Shown: positions 48,575 to 61,035, numbered from the stretch's first letter. The stretch is DNA of 64,000 nucleotides from Actinostola sp. cb2023 (GCA_033675265.1 JAUJYZ010000160.1:1-64000); one strand, 5' to 3'. Program-made: numbers and translations. Notes: generated from the letters alone by a model not told the origin.

Positions 48575-48828
48575 GTTTTGTTATATACCAACTGTCAAAG
48601 TTCAATTTTCTCGTGCTCTGATTGGGCGAGCGGGTATCACGTGAACGTGAACAAGTTTTCATGTTTCCCCGGCAACAGCTCTCAGCGGGCAACAATACGT
48701 TGTGGACCGGCAATAACAAAACCGGAAGTTGATTGAGCTTTGTAACCTTGATTGGCGTTGGTAAACACGCTTGAAAAGTGGGAAACCCATCTTTTTGTTG
48801 TTCTTTGACAGTTGGTATATAACAAAAC
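48575..48828. mobile_element. MITE with gttttgttatataccaact ends
   Basis: Inverse pair of about 26 bp (gttttgttatataccaactg) at both ends of a 254-bp unit in the same intron; directly abuts the next palindrome. Confidence 0.75.
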
Positions 48829-48829
48829 A

Positions 48830-48970
48830 CTTATTGACTGGGACCTCGGGAAAGCAGTATGTTTTGTGGTCCCTCGACCGCAAATGTTTCCCTCGGCTCC
48901 GCCTTGGGAAACATTCGCTGTCTCGGGACCAAAAAACATACTGTTTCCCTCGGTCCCTGCAGTCAATAAG
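48830..48970. mobile_element. palindromic MITE cttattgactg...cagtcaataag
   Basis: Inverse arms include ggaaagcagtatgtttt and its imperfect complement. Ends 29 bp before the exon at 49000. Confidence 0.75.
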
Positions 48971-51225
48971 TCTTAAATATTAAATTATTATTTTGTTAGA
49001 CGAATGCCAACTACAATGAAACATGAAGGACAGGAAGATCATGTCAGTGAGAGGACATCGCGATTGAGAAGATCAGAAACATTCCAAGCCGGACAAGAGA
49101 TTCATGGTGGATCAGAACATAATACAAAGCCTGGGGAAATTGGCCTGATAAATACAGCTGTTGCTACATGTAGTAGTGATACACTAGCTGATGTGTTATC
49201 TACATGCTCAAAAATAACTGATAAAGTTATTCCAAAGATGTTTAGAACTAGTGTAGATAGCTATGAGAAGTCTGATAACAACATGGTTAGGAGTATTGCA
49301 GTATATTATAGTGGTGGGGTAATGGGTAAGAGAAAGTACCGTGCTGTTTACAAAGATAGTTCTTATCAACGTAGCATTATAAATAAGAAAGCTAAGCGTA
49401 TTTTAGTTAATCATTGCTATATTCCTAGGCTGGTTCCATATCATCGTCTCATGCCCTTCATCAAGTCTATTGATACTGGTTTGTTGCTTAGTGTAAAAGA
49501 AACCTTGTGTGATGGGTTAAATGAGGAGGACAGGGTTGATGGTGCATATAGAAGCCTCAAAGAACTGTTGTTGAGAATGGCAGAGTTTTATCTCTGTCAG
49601 GATCAGCATGAACTCGTCTGGTTTAATGAAGAACCTAACACATTTTATGTTTCTCTAGGAGGAGATGGTGCGCCTTTTGGAAAGGAAGATACCGCATGCG
49701 CCTGGCTTATTAGCTTCCTGAATATTGGCAGAGGAGTTTTAAGTAGTTACTCTTTGGAGCTAACTGCAGTGAAAACTGTGTTCCTGTTTCCAGATTCATT
49801 TGTAATCTATTAATAGAAATGCATGAGATTGAGGAAAACACCTATCCTGTCATTTGTAATGGCACCTCTATTGATGTTAAATTTTATTTTGCAGAATTGC
49901 CAAATGATATGAAAATGCTCTGTTTTCTAGCTGGAGAGCTCAGTAACAGTGCTAAATTTTTCTCTACATTTGCAGATGTAAGTACCGATGACAAACAACT
50001 AGTGACAGGTACATTTGGAATCGAAGGAGAGCACAAGTGGAAGCCCTGGATGTACCAACACAGAATCAGTGTTGTACAGAAAGTTGTCAAACTGAAGGAA
50101 AGCCTTGAGAAAAAAAAGTTGGCACCAACAACTAAGAGATCTAAAATAACGTCCTTCATTGCGAGCTGCAAAAGTAGACAAGAGTTTGTACCACTTGTTG
50201 GTCATTTCATTGACAAGGCCCATGTTGACCCACTGCATTTGAAAAACAATGCATGTGCCCTTGCCCACAGATATGTATTGAATGAAGTTATTGCCAGAAG
50301 TAATCTAACTGGTAATGTCAATTTTTCCCAGATTTCAGCCAACTCACCTATTTGTAGATACATCTCTGTTATGCGAACCCAGTGTAATCTTTCAAGGCTA
50401 GCAAAACGAATAATTAGGTGGTTCAACGAGACACGGGGAAATGGACGAGAGTTTGATTATCGCTTTACTGGAAGGGATTCCAGGTTATTTTTGCATAACT
50501 TTATGTTTTTTAATTTCTTCTATTGACAGAAATAGAGATGCAGTCAGCCAACGTCTACATATTCTGGCTTATATTTGCCTATGTTTGCGTAACTGTGTTT
50601 CCCTTTTCTCTCGCATTAACATTACATCTGAACAGACGGGTCAATTAAAGTTGTCATGTCTTAATTACTTCCGTGCCCATGCATTGTTTTTTAGTGTAAA
50701 TCCTACAGTCTGGACAATTGGCCATATTGCTGCAGCACATACAGAAAACATGAGGCAACTCTATGGTATGGGACTTGGTCTCAACTCAATGGAAGGTAGG
50801 GAGGCGAAACATGTGTTTATCTCTAAATACAGTGAGAATACTCTTCCTCAGAATAGGTGGGAGCAGATCTTCAGACATGAGTATGTGTCTCTATTATGGC
50901 TGAGAGAAAGGGGTTATAATCAATCCAGCCCAACTGCACCCAACCAGTCGTACATCCCCCAGAGAGCAACAAATGACGCAGATTTCTGCTTTTGTGGAAT
51001 GCGCAAAGACAGTGCGAGTGAAGATACTTGTTGGTATTGTAATCACCCATTGAGGGAGACTATTAAGGTGAGTGTAACAGAGGGAAGAAATATGCTGATT
51101 AATTAGGAATACATACCATAACATTACAGTTATCTGCATGCCCTTAAATTCTACAAATGATGAGACATATAATGACAATATTAGCAATACACTTGTCATT
51201 GTTGATGCATAATAATGTTTCCTAA

Positions 51226-51897
51226 GCTAATTATAATATGCTGATCTGGCATACTGTTGGAAATATAATTATCTAAGCTAATTATAATATGCTGATCTGG
51301 CATACTGTTGGAAATATAATTATCTAAGCTAATTATAATATGCTGATCTGGCATACTGTTGGAAATATAATTATCTAAGCTAATTATAATATGCTGTTCT
51401 GGCATACTGTTGGAAATATAATTATCTAAGCTAATTATACTATGCTGTTCTGGCATACTGTTGGAAATAATTATCTAAGCTAATTATAATATGCTGATCT
51501 GGCATACTGTTGGAAATATAATTATCTAAGCTAATTATAATATGCTGTTCTGGCATACTGTTGGAAATAATTATCTAAGCTAATTATAATATGCTGTTCT
51601 GGGCCCGGTTGTTCAAAAGCCGATTAGCGCTAATCCAAGGATTAAATCTTAAGAAAATTATTGACGCTAATCCAGGATTAGCACTAATCGCCTTTTGAAC
51701 AACCGGCCCCTGGCATTAACTGTTGGAAATATAATTATCTAAGCTAATTATAATATGCTGTTCTGGCATACTGTTGGAAATATAATTATCTAAGCTAATT
51801 ATAATATGCTGTTCTGGCATACTGTTGGAAATAATTATCTAAGCTAATTATAATATGCTGATCTGGCATACTGTTGGAAATATAATTAACTACATAA
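51226..51897. repeat. ~51-bp tandem repeat
   Basis: About eleven units of atctaagctaattataatat gctg(a/t)tctggcatactgttgg aaatataatt. One unit is split by a 110-bp MITE (51601-51710). It lies downstream of the transposase-like gene. Confidence 0.95.
51601..51710. mobile_element. 110-bp fold-back MITE inserted in a tandem-repeat unit
   Basis: Arms ccggttgttcaaaagccgat and inverse; inner attagcgctaatcc pair. The interrupted unit (gttct|...|tggcat) defines the insertion point precisely. Confidence 0.85.
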
Positions 51898-53588
51898 TGA
51901 TACTGACCATCTAGCAACACCTTAATTGTCAAGTAATTTGTCAACCACAAACATGAAGAACTCTATTGTGAGGAACCAATGTAACTCTGGTTGGCATATT
52001 AACAATATATAATATATATATTGTGTATGACATATGGGTTTTGCTATACACGACAGTCAGGTGTATTTTAATATATTATCTTAACAGCACAGGTACTTTT
52101 TCAAAGTAATTAGCCAAACACTGTAAAGAAAAAAATGTACAATAAACAACTATCAAAATTGTGTCAGTGAGCATTTGATATACAATTGTATTGTGTGTAG
52201 GTGAGTAGTGGTTGATATTTACCGAGCTCTGTCGACTTGCTGACACCGAGGGGAATAATTGTTTTAGTGTACAGCTAATTCAGAAAACGTTGTCGGTGAT
52301 TGACTTCAAGCCTACACGACTAGACCGACTGATTTCTGAATTAGTGGTATACCACACAAGCAAGTGAATACATGTAGGTAACCAAATAATTATATGAAAT
52401 TTATTTTCAAGAAGAAAAAGACATGCAACACCATCTTGTTTTGCTTGGAGGTATAGCCAAGGACACAGTAGTATCCCTAGATTGATTAACCAATCACAGC
52501 GCATGAAAAGCACTATTCACTTGTGGTATTTTTCTAAATCTCATTAATAATTCATGAGCAATTAGTCACATGAGTGGAACTGTATCAGGTCTGTAAGACC
52601 TACTGTTTTATCAATCAGTTCTTTATCAGACTGATTGCCTGTAACACAGGTCATGCAAAGGCCTCATTTACTTAGATCATTGGCCTTTGCATAGCACCGA
52701 CAGGAGTTTCAATTTACGGAATTTACGTCCGTGTTGTATTGGAGATACAGATACTCGCCTTCGGTTCTATAAATTCAACACAGTCACTCATTCTGTAAAC
52801 ATCACATATAAGAAATGCAAATAAAAGTATTGTATTCTAATTGTATTTGTACTTATCACGAATCAGTCCACAAACAATCAGGCCAAGTATAACATGGAAC
52901 TTGAATTATCCTTTCTAAAACTCATTAATAATTCATGAGCCATTAGGCCAATGGGAGCAGAATTCGTGTCCGTTCTGTATCGGATCTACTGATACTCTAC
53001 CGATACAGAACGGCCACTCATTCTGTAAACAGTACAAATAATATGGCAGTCACACCATTTAAATTGAAACAATTCCAATCATACTTCACGTTATCAAAAC
53101 AGACATCATGCAGTATCTATTATAAACTTATATAGAATCAAACAAATTGGTGGTAATATGTATTTTTTAATTACATGCAAATATAAGTGTCTGGGTGATA
53201 TGTAGATTTCCTGTTGACTTCATTACATGATGAACTTTATAATACATGTAGGACTTGTGACTATTGTTAATAATTAGTCATTTCATCCAATATTGACCTT
53301 GTGTATGTTTTTTTTGTATTAAAGTTTGTCCCAATAATATATAAAAACATTTGCATTATTATTGGCATCTGGTATTTGTTCTACATCAACCAAAATATAT
53401 TCTGTGCTCGTTGTGTTAACTTGGACCATTGTCTTGGACTACATAAAAATGTGTGTACATTTTTAATATTGTACCTTTTTTGTTTTGTTAAATGACACTA
53501 TTGTGAAAATTACCTAGAGCACACTCTTGATTTGAATGCTCATCCTCAGAAGAAAACATTAATAAGATGCAGGCAAACACATGTACAG
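51898..53588. other. non-coding stretch with dispersed short duplications
   Basis: Segments ctcattaataattcatgagc (52543 and 52921) and cactcattctgtaaac (52785 and 53012) recur with similar spacing, suggesting two related ~400-bp repeats. No gene seen. Confidence 0.45.
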
Positions 53589-54687
53589 TTAATGCTGAGG
53601 GAAACCATGAGTATTCCATTCGCCATAATGAAATTGGATATTCAGTTGACCTATGCTATACTTGTAGACTAGTGCAAAGTCCTTTGACTCAGAAACGAGG
53701 ACTTCAACCTTGTTTCCATTTCTTCTTCCTGTAAGTGTTCTTCTGAATAATTTCCTTACTTCTTTTTTGCCCATACCAGAAAGCATCATGAAAAACAACT
53801 GCAATGAGCAGAGAGAGGTGAAGGAAATTACTTCTGCCTTCCTGTTTCTGGCTATGATACACTTCGGTTCACTCAGAGATCCATCGTCAACACTCCTTAT
53901 GAAACGACTAACAACTCCAAATATTTCATATGGGATGTGACGATGAATCTCTGCATAATACGGCCTCCTTATCACTACCCTTCCAGCAAGCCGCCTGAAG
54001 ATGAACTTCAGCCACAGTCTTGATTCGTCCCTGAGCATAGATGATGCACTTATTGTTGTGCCAGACAACAGCTGGGCAGCTTTCAAAGTTAAAAATAAAA
54101 CAAAACATTGGTTGTTGATTTGCATTCATTGAAATTTATAATGGTTGAAATTCAACTTATAATTACATGAAATCGAACTTCGTATTAACCCATCCAAGCT
54201 TTTATTGAACGACATGCAGGTAAGATAAATGAAATATAGAATAAGCTTACTTAAGCTTAAGTGTATTTAAAAATATGTAACTTAAGTTAAGCTTAGCTTA
54301 TAACTAAGTCTTATAACTTTACTAGTGACTAGTGTTTTGAGCCATAAAGTATACCGTTGAACCTTATCTGAGTAAAACACAATTTTTACTGATGGCTCAA
54401 TATTATTATTATGCTATAAATGTGATCAACCTACCTCTTTGACTGTGAATATTTGATGATTGGCCGAGGAGAGGATGCAGCAACTCGAGAGCCTTCTCTT
54501 TAAACAAATCTAAATTAACTACCTCACTACCTTCGAAGGTATCTATCCATGCTTTTAGTTGTACTCTCTGCTCATCAACAGAATTAATCGCTTCATCTCT
54601 ATCACTATCTTCATCTCCATTTTCGTCGCTATCACAGTTGGCAAACAATTGATCAATTACCTCCTCTGTCGAGAAACGAGCCGCCAT
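53589..54687 (-). CDS. small two-exon protein, function unknown
   Basis: Exon 1 54687-54435 (MAARFSTEEVIDQLFANCDS, followed by an acidic stretch and a helix ending HSQR) joins in phase to exon 2 54079-53589 (AAQLLSGTTISASSMLRDES ... ends HGFPQH), giving about 248 residues. The C-terminal half is basic (RLAGRVVIRRPYYAEIHRHI; GMGKKEVRKLFRRTLTGRRN), compatible with nucleic-acid binding, but no family is recognised. It is convergent with the transposase-like gene and its start lies about 140 bp from the third minisatellite array. Candidate accessory protein of a mobile element; this is inference from position. Confidence 0.55.
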
Positions 54688-54825
54688 TTTTTAATAACAC
54701 TAACGGGAAAAACCGCTGGTAACAAATATAGTGAGCCGAGTTTTGAAGTAACTCCGCTGAACAAAAAAAATGGCGAACATTGCCGATTTTGGGGTCATTT
54801 GTGCCCGACGTGTTAATTGGATCGA

Positions 54826-56334
54826 CTTTTCATTTGGATAGACTTTTCATTCGGGGAGACTTTTCATTTGGATAGACTTTTCATTCTGGGAGACCCCAGT
54901 TTCATTTGGATAGACTTTTCATTTGGATAAACTTTTCATTTGGATAGACTTTTCATTCGGGGAGACTTTTCATTTGGATAGACTTTTCATTTGGATAGAC
55001 TTTTCATTTGGATAGACTTTTCCGTTTGGATAGACTTTTCATTCGGATGTAGACTTTTTCATTTGGATAGACTTTTCATTTGGATAGACTTTTCATTCGG
55101 GGATACTTTTCATTTGGATAGACTTTTCATTCGGACAGACTTTTCATTCGGATGTAGACTTTTTCATTTGGATAGACTTTTCATTCGGATAGACTTTTCA
55201 TTTGATAGACTTTTCATTTGGATAGACTTTTCCGTTTGGATAGACTTTTCATTCGGATGTAGACTTTTTCATTTGGATAGACTTTTCATTCGGATAGACT
55301 TTTCATTTGGATAGACTTTTCATTCGGATAGACTTTTCATTTGGATAGACTTTTCATTCGGGGAGACTTTTCATTTCGATAGACTTTTCCGTTTGGATAG
55401 ACTTTTCATTCGTTCGGATGTAGACTTTTTCATTTGGATAGACTTTTCATTCGGATAGACTTTTCATTTGGATAGACTTTTCATTCGGATAGACTTTTCA
55501 TTTGGATAGACTTTTCATTTGGATAGACTTTTCATTCGGGGAGACTTTTCATTTGGATAGACTTTTCCGTTTGAATAGACTTTTCATTCGGGGAGACTTT
55601 TCATTTGGATAGACTTTTCCGTTTGGATAGACTTTTCATTCGGATAGACTTTTCATTTGGATAGACTTTTCATTCGGATAGACTTTTCATTTGGATAGAC
55701 TTTTCATTCGGGGAGACTTATCATTTGGATAGACTTTTCCGTTTGGATAGACTTTTCATTTGGATAGACTTTTCATTTGGATAGACTTTTCATTCGGGGA
55801 GACTTTTCATTTGGATAGACTTTTCCGTTTGGATAGACTTTTCATTCGGATAGACTTTTCATTTGGATAGACATTTCATTCGGATAGACTTTTCATTTGG
55901 ATAGACTTTTCATTTGGATGGACTTTTCATTTGGATAGACTTTTCATTTGGATAGACTTTTCATTCGGGGAGACTTTTCATTTGGATAGACTTTTCCGTT
56001 TGGATAGACTTTTCATTCGGGGAGACTTTTCATTTGGATAGACTTTTCATTTGGATAGACTTTTCATTTGGATAGACTTTTCATTTGGATAGACTTTTCA
56101 TTTGGATAGACTTTTCATTTGGATAGACTTTTCATTTGGATAGACTTTTCATTTGGATAGACTTTTCATTTGGATAGACTTTTCATTTGGATAGACTTTT
56201 CCGTTTTGATAGACTTTTCATTCGGGGAGACTTTTCATTTGGATAGACTTTTCATTTGGACAGACTTTTCATTTGGATAGACTTTTCATTTGGATAGACT
56301 TTTCATTTGGATAGACTTTTCATTCGGGGAGACT
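54826..56334. repeat. 17-bp minisatellite, array 3 (~88 units)
   Basis: 1.5 kb of ggatagacttttcattt units with variants (cggggagacttttcatt, ttccgtttggatagact, cggatgtagactttttcatt). The left edge shares the rare ctgggagacccc unit with array 1; the right edge runs into sequence matching the HECT 5' flank beyond array 2. Long frames across it (FIWIDFSFG-type repeats) are artefacts. Confidence 0.97.
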
Positions 56335-56440
56335 TTAATTTTATTCGACTACGCCGTACGTGTTTAGTGTCATGTCGTCACGCAACGCTCTCCGTGACGT
56401 GACGACACTATTTCCCGCGTTTTTTAATGTCTTCTTTGAA
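56335..56440 (+). repeat. inverse copy of the HECT-gene 5' flank
   Basis: attttattcgactacgccgt ... cacgcaacgctctccgtgac matches 47275-47380 in opposite orientation with few changes. No HECT coding sequence follows, so this is the truncated remnant of another element end. Confidence 0.85.
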
Positions 56441-56734
56441 CATCGGTTCACATACACTCTCCTACTGCATAAGCATCAGTTGTATTCCACTATTATCTAT
56501 GTTTATTCTACAGAAGGTATTTTAAGAATCTCCACCTTGTCATTTCCACCCTTTCCACAGAATATTCAGTCCCGTGTTCCACGTTCAGCTTGCCGTTCTT
56601 CGCTTATGTTGTTTATTAGTCACACTCATTGTTTCACCATTTAATCCATCAATTCCTCCTTTTTCTTCAATTTTCGGCTCATAGGCAAACATCTACGGCA
56701 TGATGTAAACACTGGACTGGACTCCTGGACTAAA

Positions 56735-57180
56735 AATAACTCGACTGGTTCGATTGTTTGCATGACTTCTGTACATATAGCTTTCTTCTGTAATAGACCC
56801 TTAAAATCTAAGGACGTTTTGATTTCGATTGTATTTTTGCCGTTTACTGACCTGTTTTGAGCGTGGAAATTCTGTTTTAAATAGCGCTACGCGGCGGTTC
56901 TAAAATTAGGTCGCGTAATAGATGTATGACTCACACAAGGATCACGAAACTGTAATCGTACAGAATTTTTCAAACGTGGAATAAAATAAACATCCATCGT
57001 GATTACTGAAAATAACTCGACTGGTTCGATTGTTTGCATGACTTCTGTACATATGCTTTCTGTCGTAATAGATCCCTAATATCTAGAGGGTCAATATCTA
57101 GAGAGGACGTTATGATTTCGATTGTATTTTTGCCGTTCACTGACCTCATTTTGAGCGTGGAAATTCTGTTCTAAATAGGA
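56735..57180. repeat. tandem duplication of ~165-bp segment
   Basis: aaaataactcgactggttcg...gagcgtggaaattctgttt at 56735-56882 recurs at 57007-57177 with a small insertion (ctagagggtcaatatctaga). Confidence 0.8.
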
Positions 57181-57199
57181 GGGTTGTCCAATACACACG

Positions 57200-58165
57200 A
57201 TGCGAGTTAACTCGACTATTGCTTGAGACGAGTTGACTCATCTGATTAATATTAATGAGTATGCAAATGATATGCATATATATATATGTGCATCATATGT
57301 GTATATCACCAACCCAGGATGACTCGACTTGTGAAGCCCTTAGTCGGGTTGACTCGTCTGCTTAATATTCATTAGAATGTAAATTAAAAGCAAGCACTTA
57401 CAGTGTCTGTGGTGTGTTAACATGGGAGCTAGGGCTCACGAAGCGACTCAACTCGAGTCGACTCGTGAAGCCCTTAGTCGGGTCGACTCGTCTGCTTAAT
57501 ATTCATTAGAATGTAAATTAAAAGCAAGCACTTACAGTGTCTGTGGTGTGTTAACATGGGAACTAGGGCTCACGAAGCGAGTCGATCCGACTCAACTCGA
57601 GTCGACTCGTGAAGCCCTTAGTCGGGTTGACTCGTCTGCTTAATATTCATAAGGATGTAAATTAAAAGCAAGCACTTACAGTGTCTGTGGTCATGTCATG
57701 GGAACTAGGGCTCACGAAGCGTGTCGATCCGACTCAACTCGAGTCGACTCGTGAAGCCCTTAGTCGGGTCGACTCTTCTGCTTAATATTCATAAGGATGT
57801 AAATTAAAAGCAAGCACTTACAGTGTCTGTGGTGTGTTAACATGGGAACTAGGGCTCACGAAGCGAGTCGATCCGACTCAACTCGAGTCGACTCGTGAAG
57901 CCCTTAGTCGGGTTGACTCGTCTGCTTAATATTCATAAGGATGTAAGTAAAAGCAAGCACTTACAGTGTCTGTGGTGTGTTAACATGGGAACTAGGGCTC
58001 ACGAAGCGAGTCGATCCGACTCAACTCGAGTCGACTCGTGAAGCCCTTAGTCGGGTTGACTCGTCTGCTTAATATTCATTAGAATGTAAATTGAAAGCAA
58101 GCACTTACAGTGTCTGTGGTGTGTTGACATGGGAGCTGGGGGCCACGAAGCGAGTCGAGTTGACT
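57200..58165. repeat. ~140-bp satellite (gactcgtgaagcccttagtc family)
   Basis: Six to seven units, each with agtcgactcgtgaagccctt, gcttaatattcat(t/a)ag(a/g)atg, aagcaagcacttacagtgtc and gggaactagggctcacgaag. Rich in short gactcgagtc palindromes. Confidence 0.95.
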
Positions 58166-59348
58166 CGAGTCGACTCGACTCGTCAAACCGGAAATCATCT
58201 CGTGTCAACTGAGTCACTTCGTGAATAATAATGACTATGGAACACAAACCGGAAACAAAATGATCTGGGTACTAAAAATCTGTTGTAAACAAAATACCAA
58301 TGGCCTATGAATTGGCTGCCGATGTAAATTAAGCTTGTGCTATTTGAAAACTACGCTCCGATCATGATCGAGCCCTCGAGGCATGAAATTGTCACTGATA
58401 TAAAGCGACTGTGGAGTACGTTCATGTTCAATGTAGTGATCGCTTTAAAGTTTATTTGGAATTCAAATAAATTGTTTTAGTGACGAACCTTCGAGTGATC
58501 GAGTGACAAGTCACCTTGTTTATAAGACATTCGTGCTAAGGGATTACTCTGAATCGGTCTAGTATAAAGCAGTTTTAATTTTTCTCCGTCGTTCATTAAT
58601 AGGCCACGTCGCTGTAGTTGTAGATTTCAAGACTTCTTTGTCGCCGACCAATAACAGTATAAATAATCTGACTTTCTTCTTTTCTCCCGTTTCTCGAAGA
58701 TTGTCAACTAGTAAAGAGTGTGAACCGATTATAAACATCGTCTCAGCTAGGCTTGTCCAGTTCATAGTCGATGGTTTAGTGTCCGCCAAACAACTGGCGA
58801 CTTGAATAAATGAAAATATATAACTATCGAAGCTTGATCAATTAAACTTGAAATTAATTTGACGTACGTTGAACTCTATATATTGTGACTTACTTTATTA
58901 TCAGTCGAACTTGGATTGTGGTCGATTTGGAGTTGATTTGAATCCCGGGTTTGAATATAATTATTTGGTCAATATAAAGTTGATTGGAGTGTGGTGGTTG
59001 AATATCCAGACAGACGCTCGAAGACTTGATCATGAAAATTGAGATGAATCTTTCGATCTTTTCAAACACAAACTTGATGTAGTCCTTGAAGGAAACTTCA
59101 TTCCACTTCTGACGCCATGTCAAAGGTTTCAGGTTCGATTAGTAGGTATATTTATTTGTTCCTGGTAGATAATCGATTAGACAGTAGGGACTTTAAGCAT
59201 CGAGAACGCGGACGGCGACGGGGACGCCAACAGCCGTAAAAAGACTGGGGAGAGAACGCCGTGGTGGCGGGAATTATAAACGTTAAGCAGCCCTGACAGA
59301 ACGTCGTTCATGAAAAGTTAGGTACGGGTTTGTCCATTGTTTATCGGT
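58166..59348. other. upstream stretch, nothing recognised
   Basis: About 1.2 kb with only short frames; no Harbinger TIR identified with confidence. A gggactttaagcatcgagaacgcgga segment near 59190 could be element-related. Confidence 0.4.
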
Positions 59349-61011
59349 ATGTCTTCACTGAAAGAAGTTCGCAATCAACTTTTGATTAGCCACGATGAAG
59401 GTGTGATAAACGACGAGGAACTCAGGGGCGGATCCAGGGGGAGGGTTCTGGGGGTTGCAACCCCCCCTATGGATATTTTTTTAATACCGCTTGTATAGAT
59501 ATGTCTGTCCGTAGGTCTCTCTTGCACTTTCAGCTCTCTCCCTCGTAAGAATAATATAATTCATTCATACTGTTTACACGACCGTTCGACTTCGAGGCCG
59601 GTTTGACTGATAACAGAAAGAACCTGCCGTTTTTAGTGTCAAAAACGTATGTGAAGCCTTCACCCAAGAAGACTCTTCCAAGCATCTTTGTTGGATGTCC
59701 AATAAACTCAAAATTTTACTGAAAATTGAGTTTTGTTGTGTTAATAAAACAACTACAGATCTCTAAAAATTGCATTTTAGAGCTTGTAGATTTCAAATTT
59801 TTCTGGGGGGGCATGCCCCACACCCCCCTAGTAGTTCGCGACTTTGCCGCTCACACAACACAATGGCCGCAACACAACCCCCTGTTTGACAAAAACTTGG
59901 ATCCGCCCCTGGAACTTCTACTCCTGTACGATGTAAACAAGTCCAATAATCTCGACCTGCCTTACGATTGTTATCGTGGTTTTGACTTCGATGATTTGGA
60001 AGACGACGAGTGTTTGTCGGAGTTTCGCTTCTACAAGCACGACTTACCACGTCTAGCTGAAGTATTGGAGATACCTGAAGTAGTGGAGTGCTATCAAAGA
60101 AGCATTTGTAGCGGATTGGACGCGCTTTGTATTTTTCTAAAGAGACATAGCTATCCTTGTCGATATTCCGACATGGTACCTCGATTTGGGAAATCTGTTC
60201 CGGTGTTATGCATGATAAACAACTACATGATCGACTACATCTACCAGTCACACAGTCACAGAATTTTACAGTGGAATGATAACATACTTAACCCTCATTC
60301 GCTGGAAATATACAGTAATGCCATAACAGCTAAAGGATCCCCCTTAGATAACTGTTTCGGCTTTATTGACGGAACAGTGAGACCAATAAGTAAGCCTGGC
60401 CAAAATCAAAGAGTCGTATACAATGGCCACAAAAGGGTCCATGGAATCAAATTTCAATCTGTGGCACTACCAAATGATTTGTTGGAAACATGTATGGACC
60501 AGTAGGTAAGATAATGGAATATGAAATGAATATTTAATAATAAAATCATTAATAATCTATAAATGTTTTTCTGTGTTATCTTTTGTCCTAGAGGGTAGAC
60601 GACATGATGCTGGCATGCTTGCGGATTCAAATCTTCTTCAATATATGCAACGTTATGCTTTTTCACCTGGGCCTGTTGCTCGTCCACTGTGTGTTTATGG
60701 AGACCCTGCATACCCAATGCGGGTACACCTCCAAGCCCCTTTCAGGAATGTGGTACTCACCCCACAGATGGTAAACTACAATAAGGCTATGAGCTCTGTC
60801 AGAGTCTCAGTAGAATGGCTATTTGGTGATATAGTGGAGTACTTCAAGTTTGTAGATTTCAAAAAGAACCTCCAGATTGACCTGTCTACTGTAGGAAGGA
60901 TGTACATTGTCTGTGCCTTATTAAGAAATGCATTGACATGCTTATATGGCAATACAACCTCTCTTTTTTTTGATCTGGATCCTCCCACCTTGGAAGAATA
61001 CTTTGCTTAAG
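59349..61011 (+). pseudogene. PIF/Harbinger transposase, interrupted and frameshifted
   Basis: Starts at ATG 59349 (MSSLKEVRNQLLISHDEG ... NDEEL). The frame is split by a MITE (about 59424-59911) and resumes LLLYDVNKSNNLDLPYDCYR. DDE_4-type motifs: CFGFIDGTVRPISKPGQNQR (first Asp), VCVYGDPAYPMR equivalent (LCVYGDPAYPMR, second Asp), VSVEWLFGDIV (Glu). A one-base loss near 60478 shifts LPNDLLETCMDQ* from the expected GNMYGPV. An intron 60508-60591 is in phase (GPV|EGRRHDAGML). Stop about 61008-61010. DNA cut-and-paste transposase with TTA-type targets in this superfamily. Confidence 0.9.
59424..59911. mobile_element. hAT-like MITE inside Harbinger transposase exon
   Basis: Ends caggggcggatccag and ggatccgcccctg are inverse repeats; flanks ggaact/ggaact suggest a short target duplication of about 6 of the 8 bp expected for hAT. 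Removing it rejoins the transposase frame. Confidence 0.8.
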
Positions 61012-61035
61012 TCGAGGGACAGAATGCTTGGCTGA

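Larger units (their letters stand above)
47815..51067 (+). pseudogene. candidate DDE transposase-like protein, unrecognised family
   Basis: Four phase-consistent exons: 47815-47961 (MPNKRPYKRFAVGQYMTVRR), 48203-48321, 49000-50483 and 50530-51067. The last ends with a donor aag|gtgagt, so a short 3' exon may be missing. Possible catalytic acids lie in YVSLGGDGAPFG (D), ELPNDMKMLCFLAGEL (D) and AHVDPLHLKNNA (D/H). The C-terminus has a CFCGMRK ... CWYCNHPL zinc-ribbon-like pair. One frameshift is evident near 49750: SLEL|TAVK should read GANCSENCVPVSRFICNLLI in the neighbouring frame, followed by MHEIEENTYP. Length (~700 residues) and motif order suit a transposase, but I do not recognise the family; a host-derived RNase H-fold protein is possible. 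Confidence 0.5.

Noticed and set aside
54991..55314. Repetitive FIWIDFSFG frame
   Set aside because: Product of the 17-bp minisatellite; many such frames exist along the array.
56360..56644. 94-codon frame after array 3 as the start of a second HECT gene
   Set aside because: Only the 5' flank matches the HECT locus; the downstream peptide does not resemble the HECT N-terminus.
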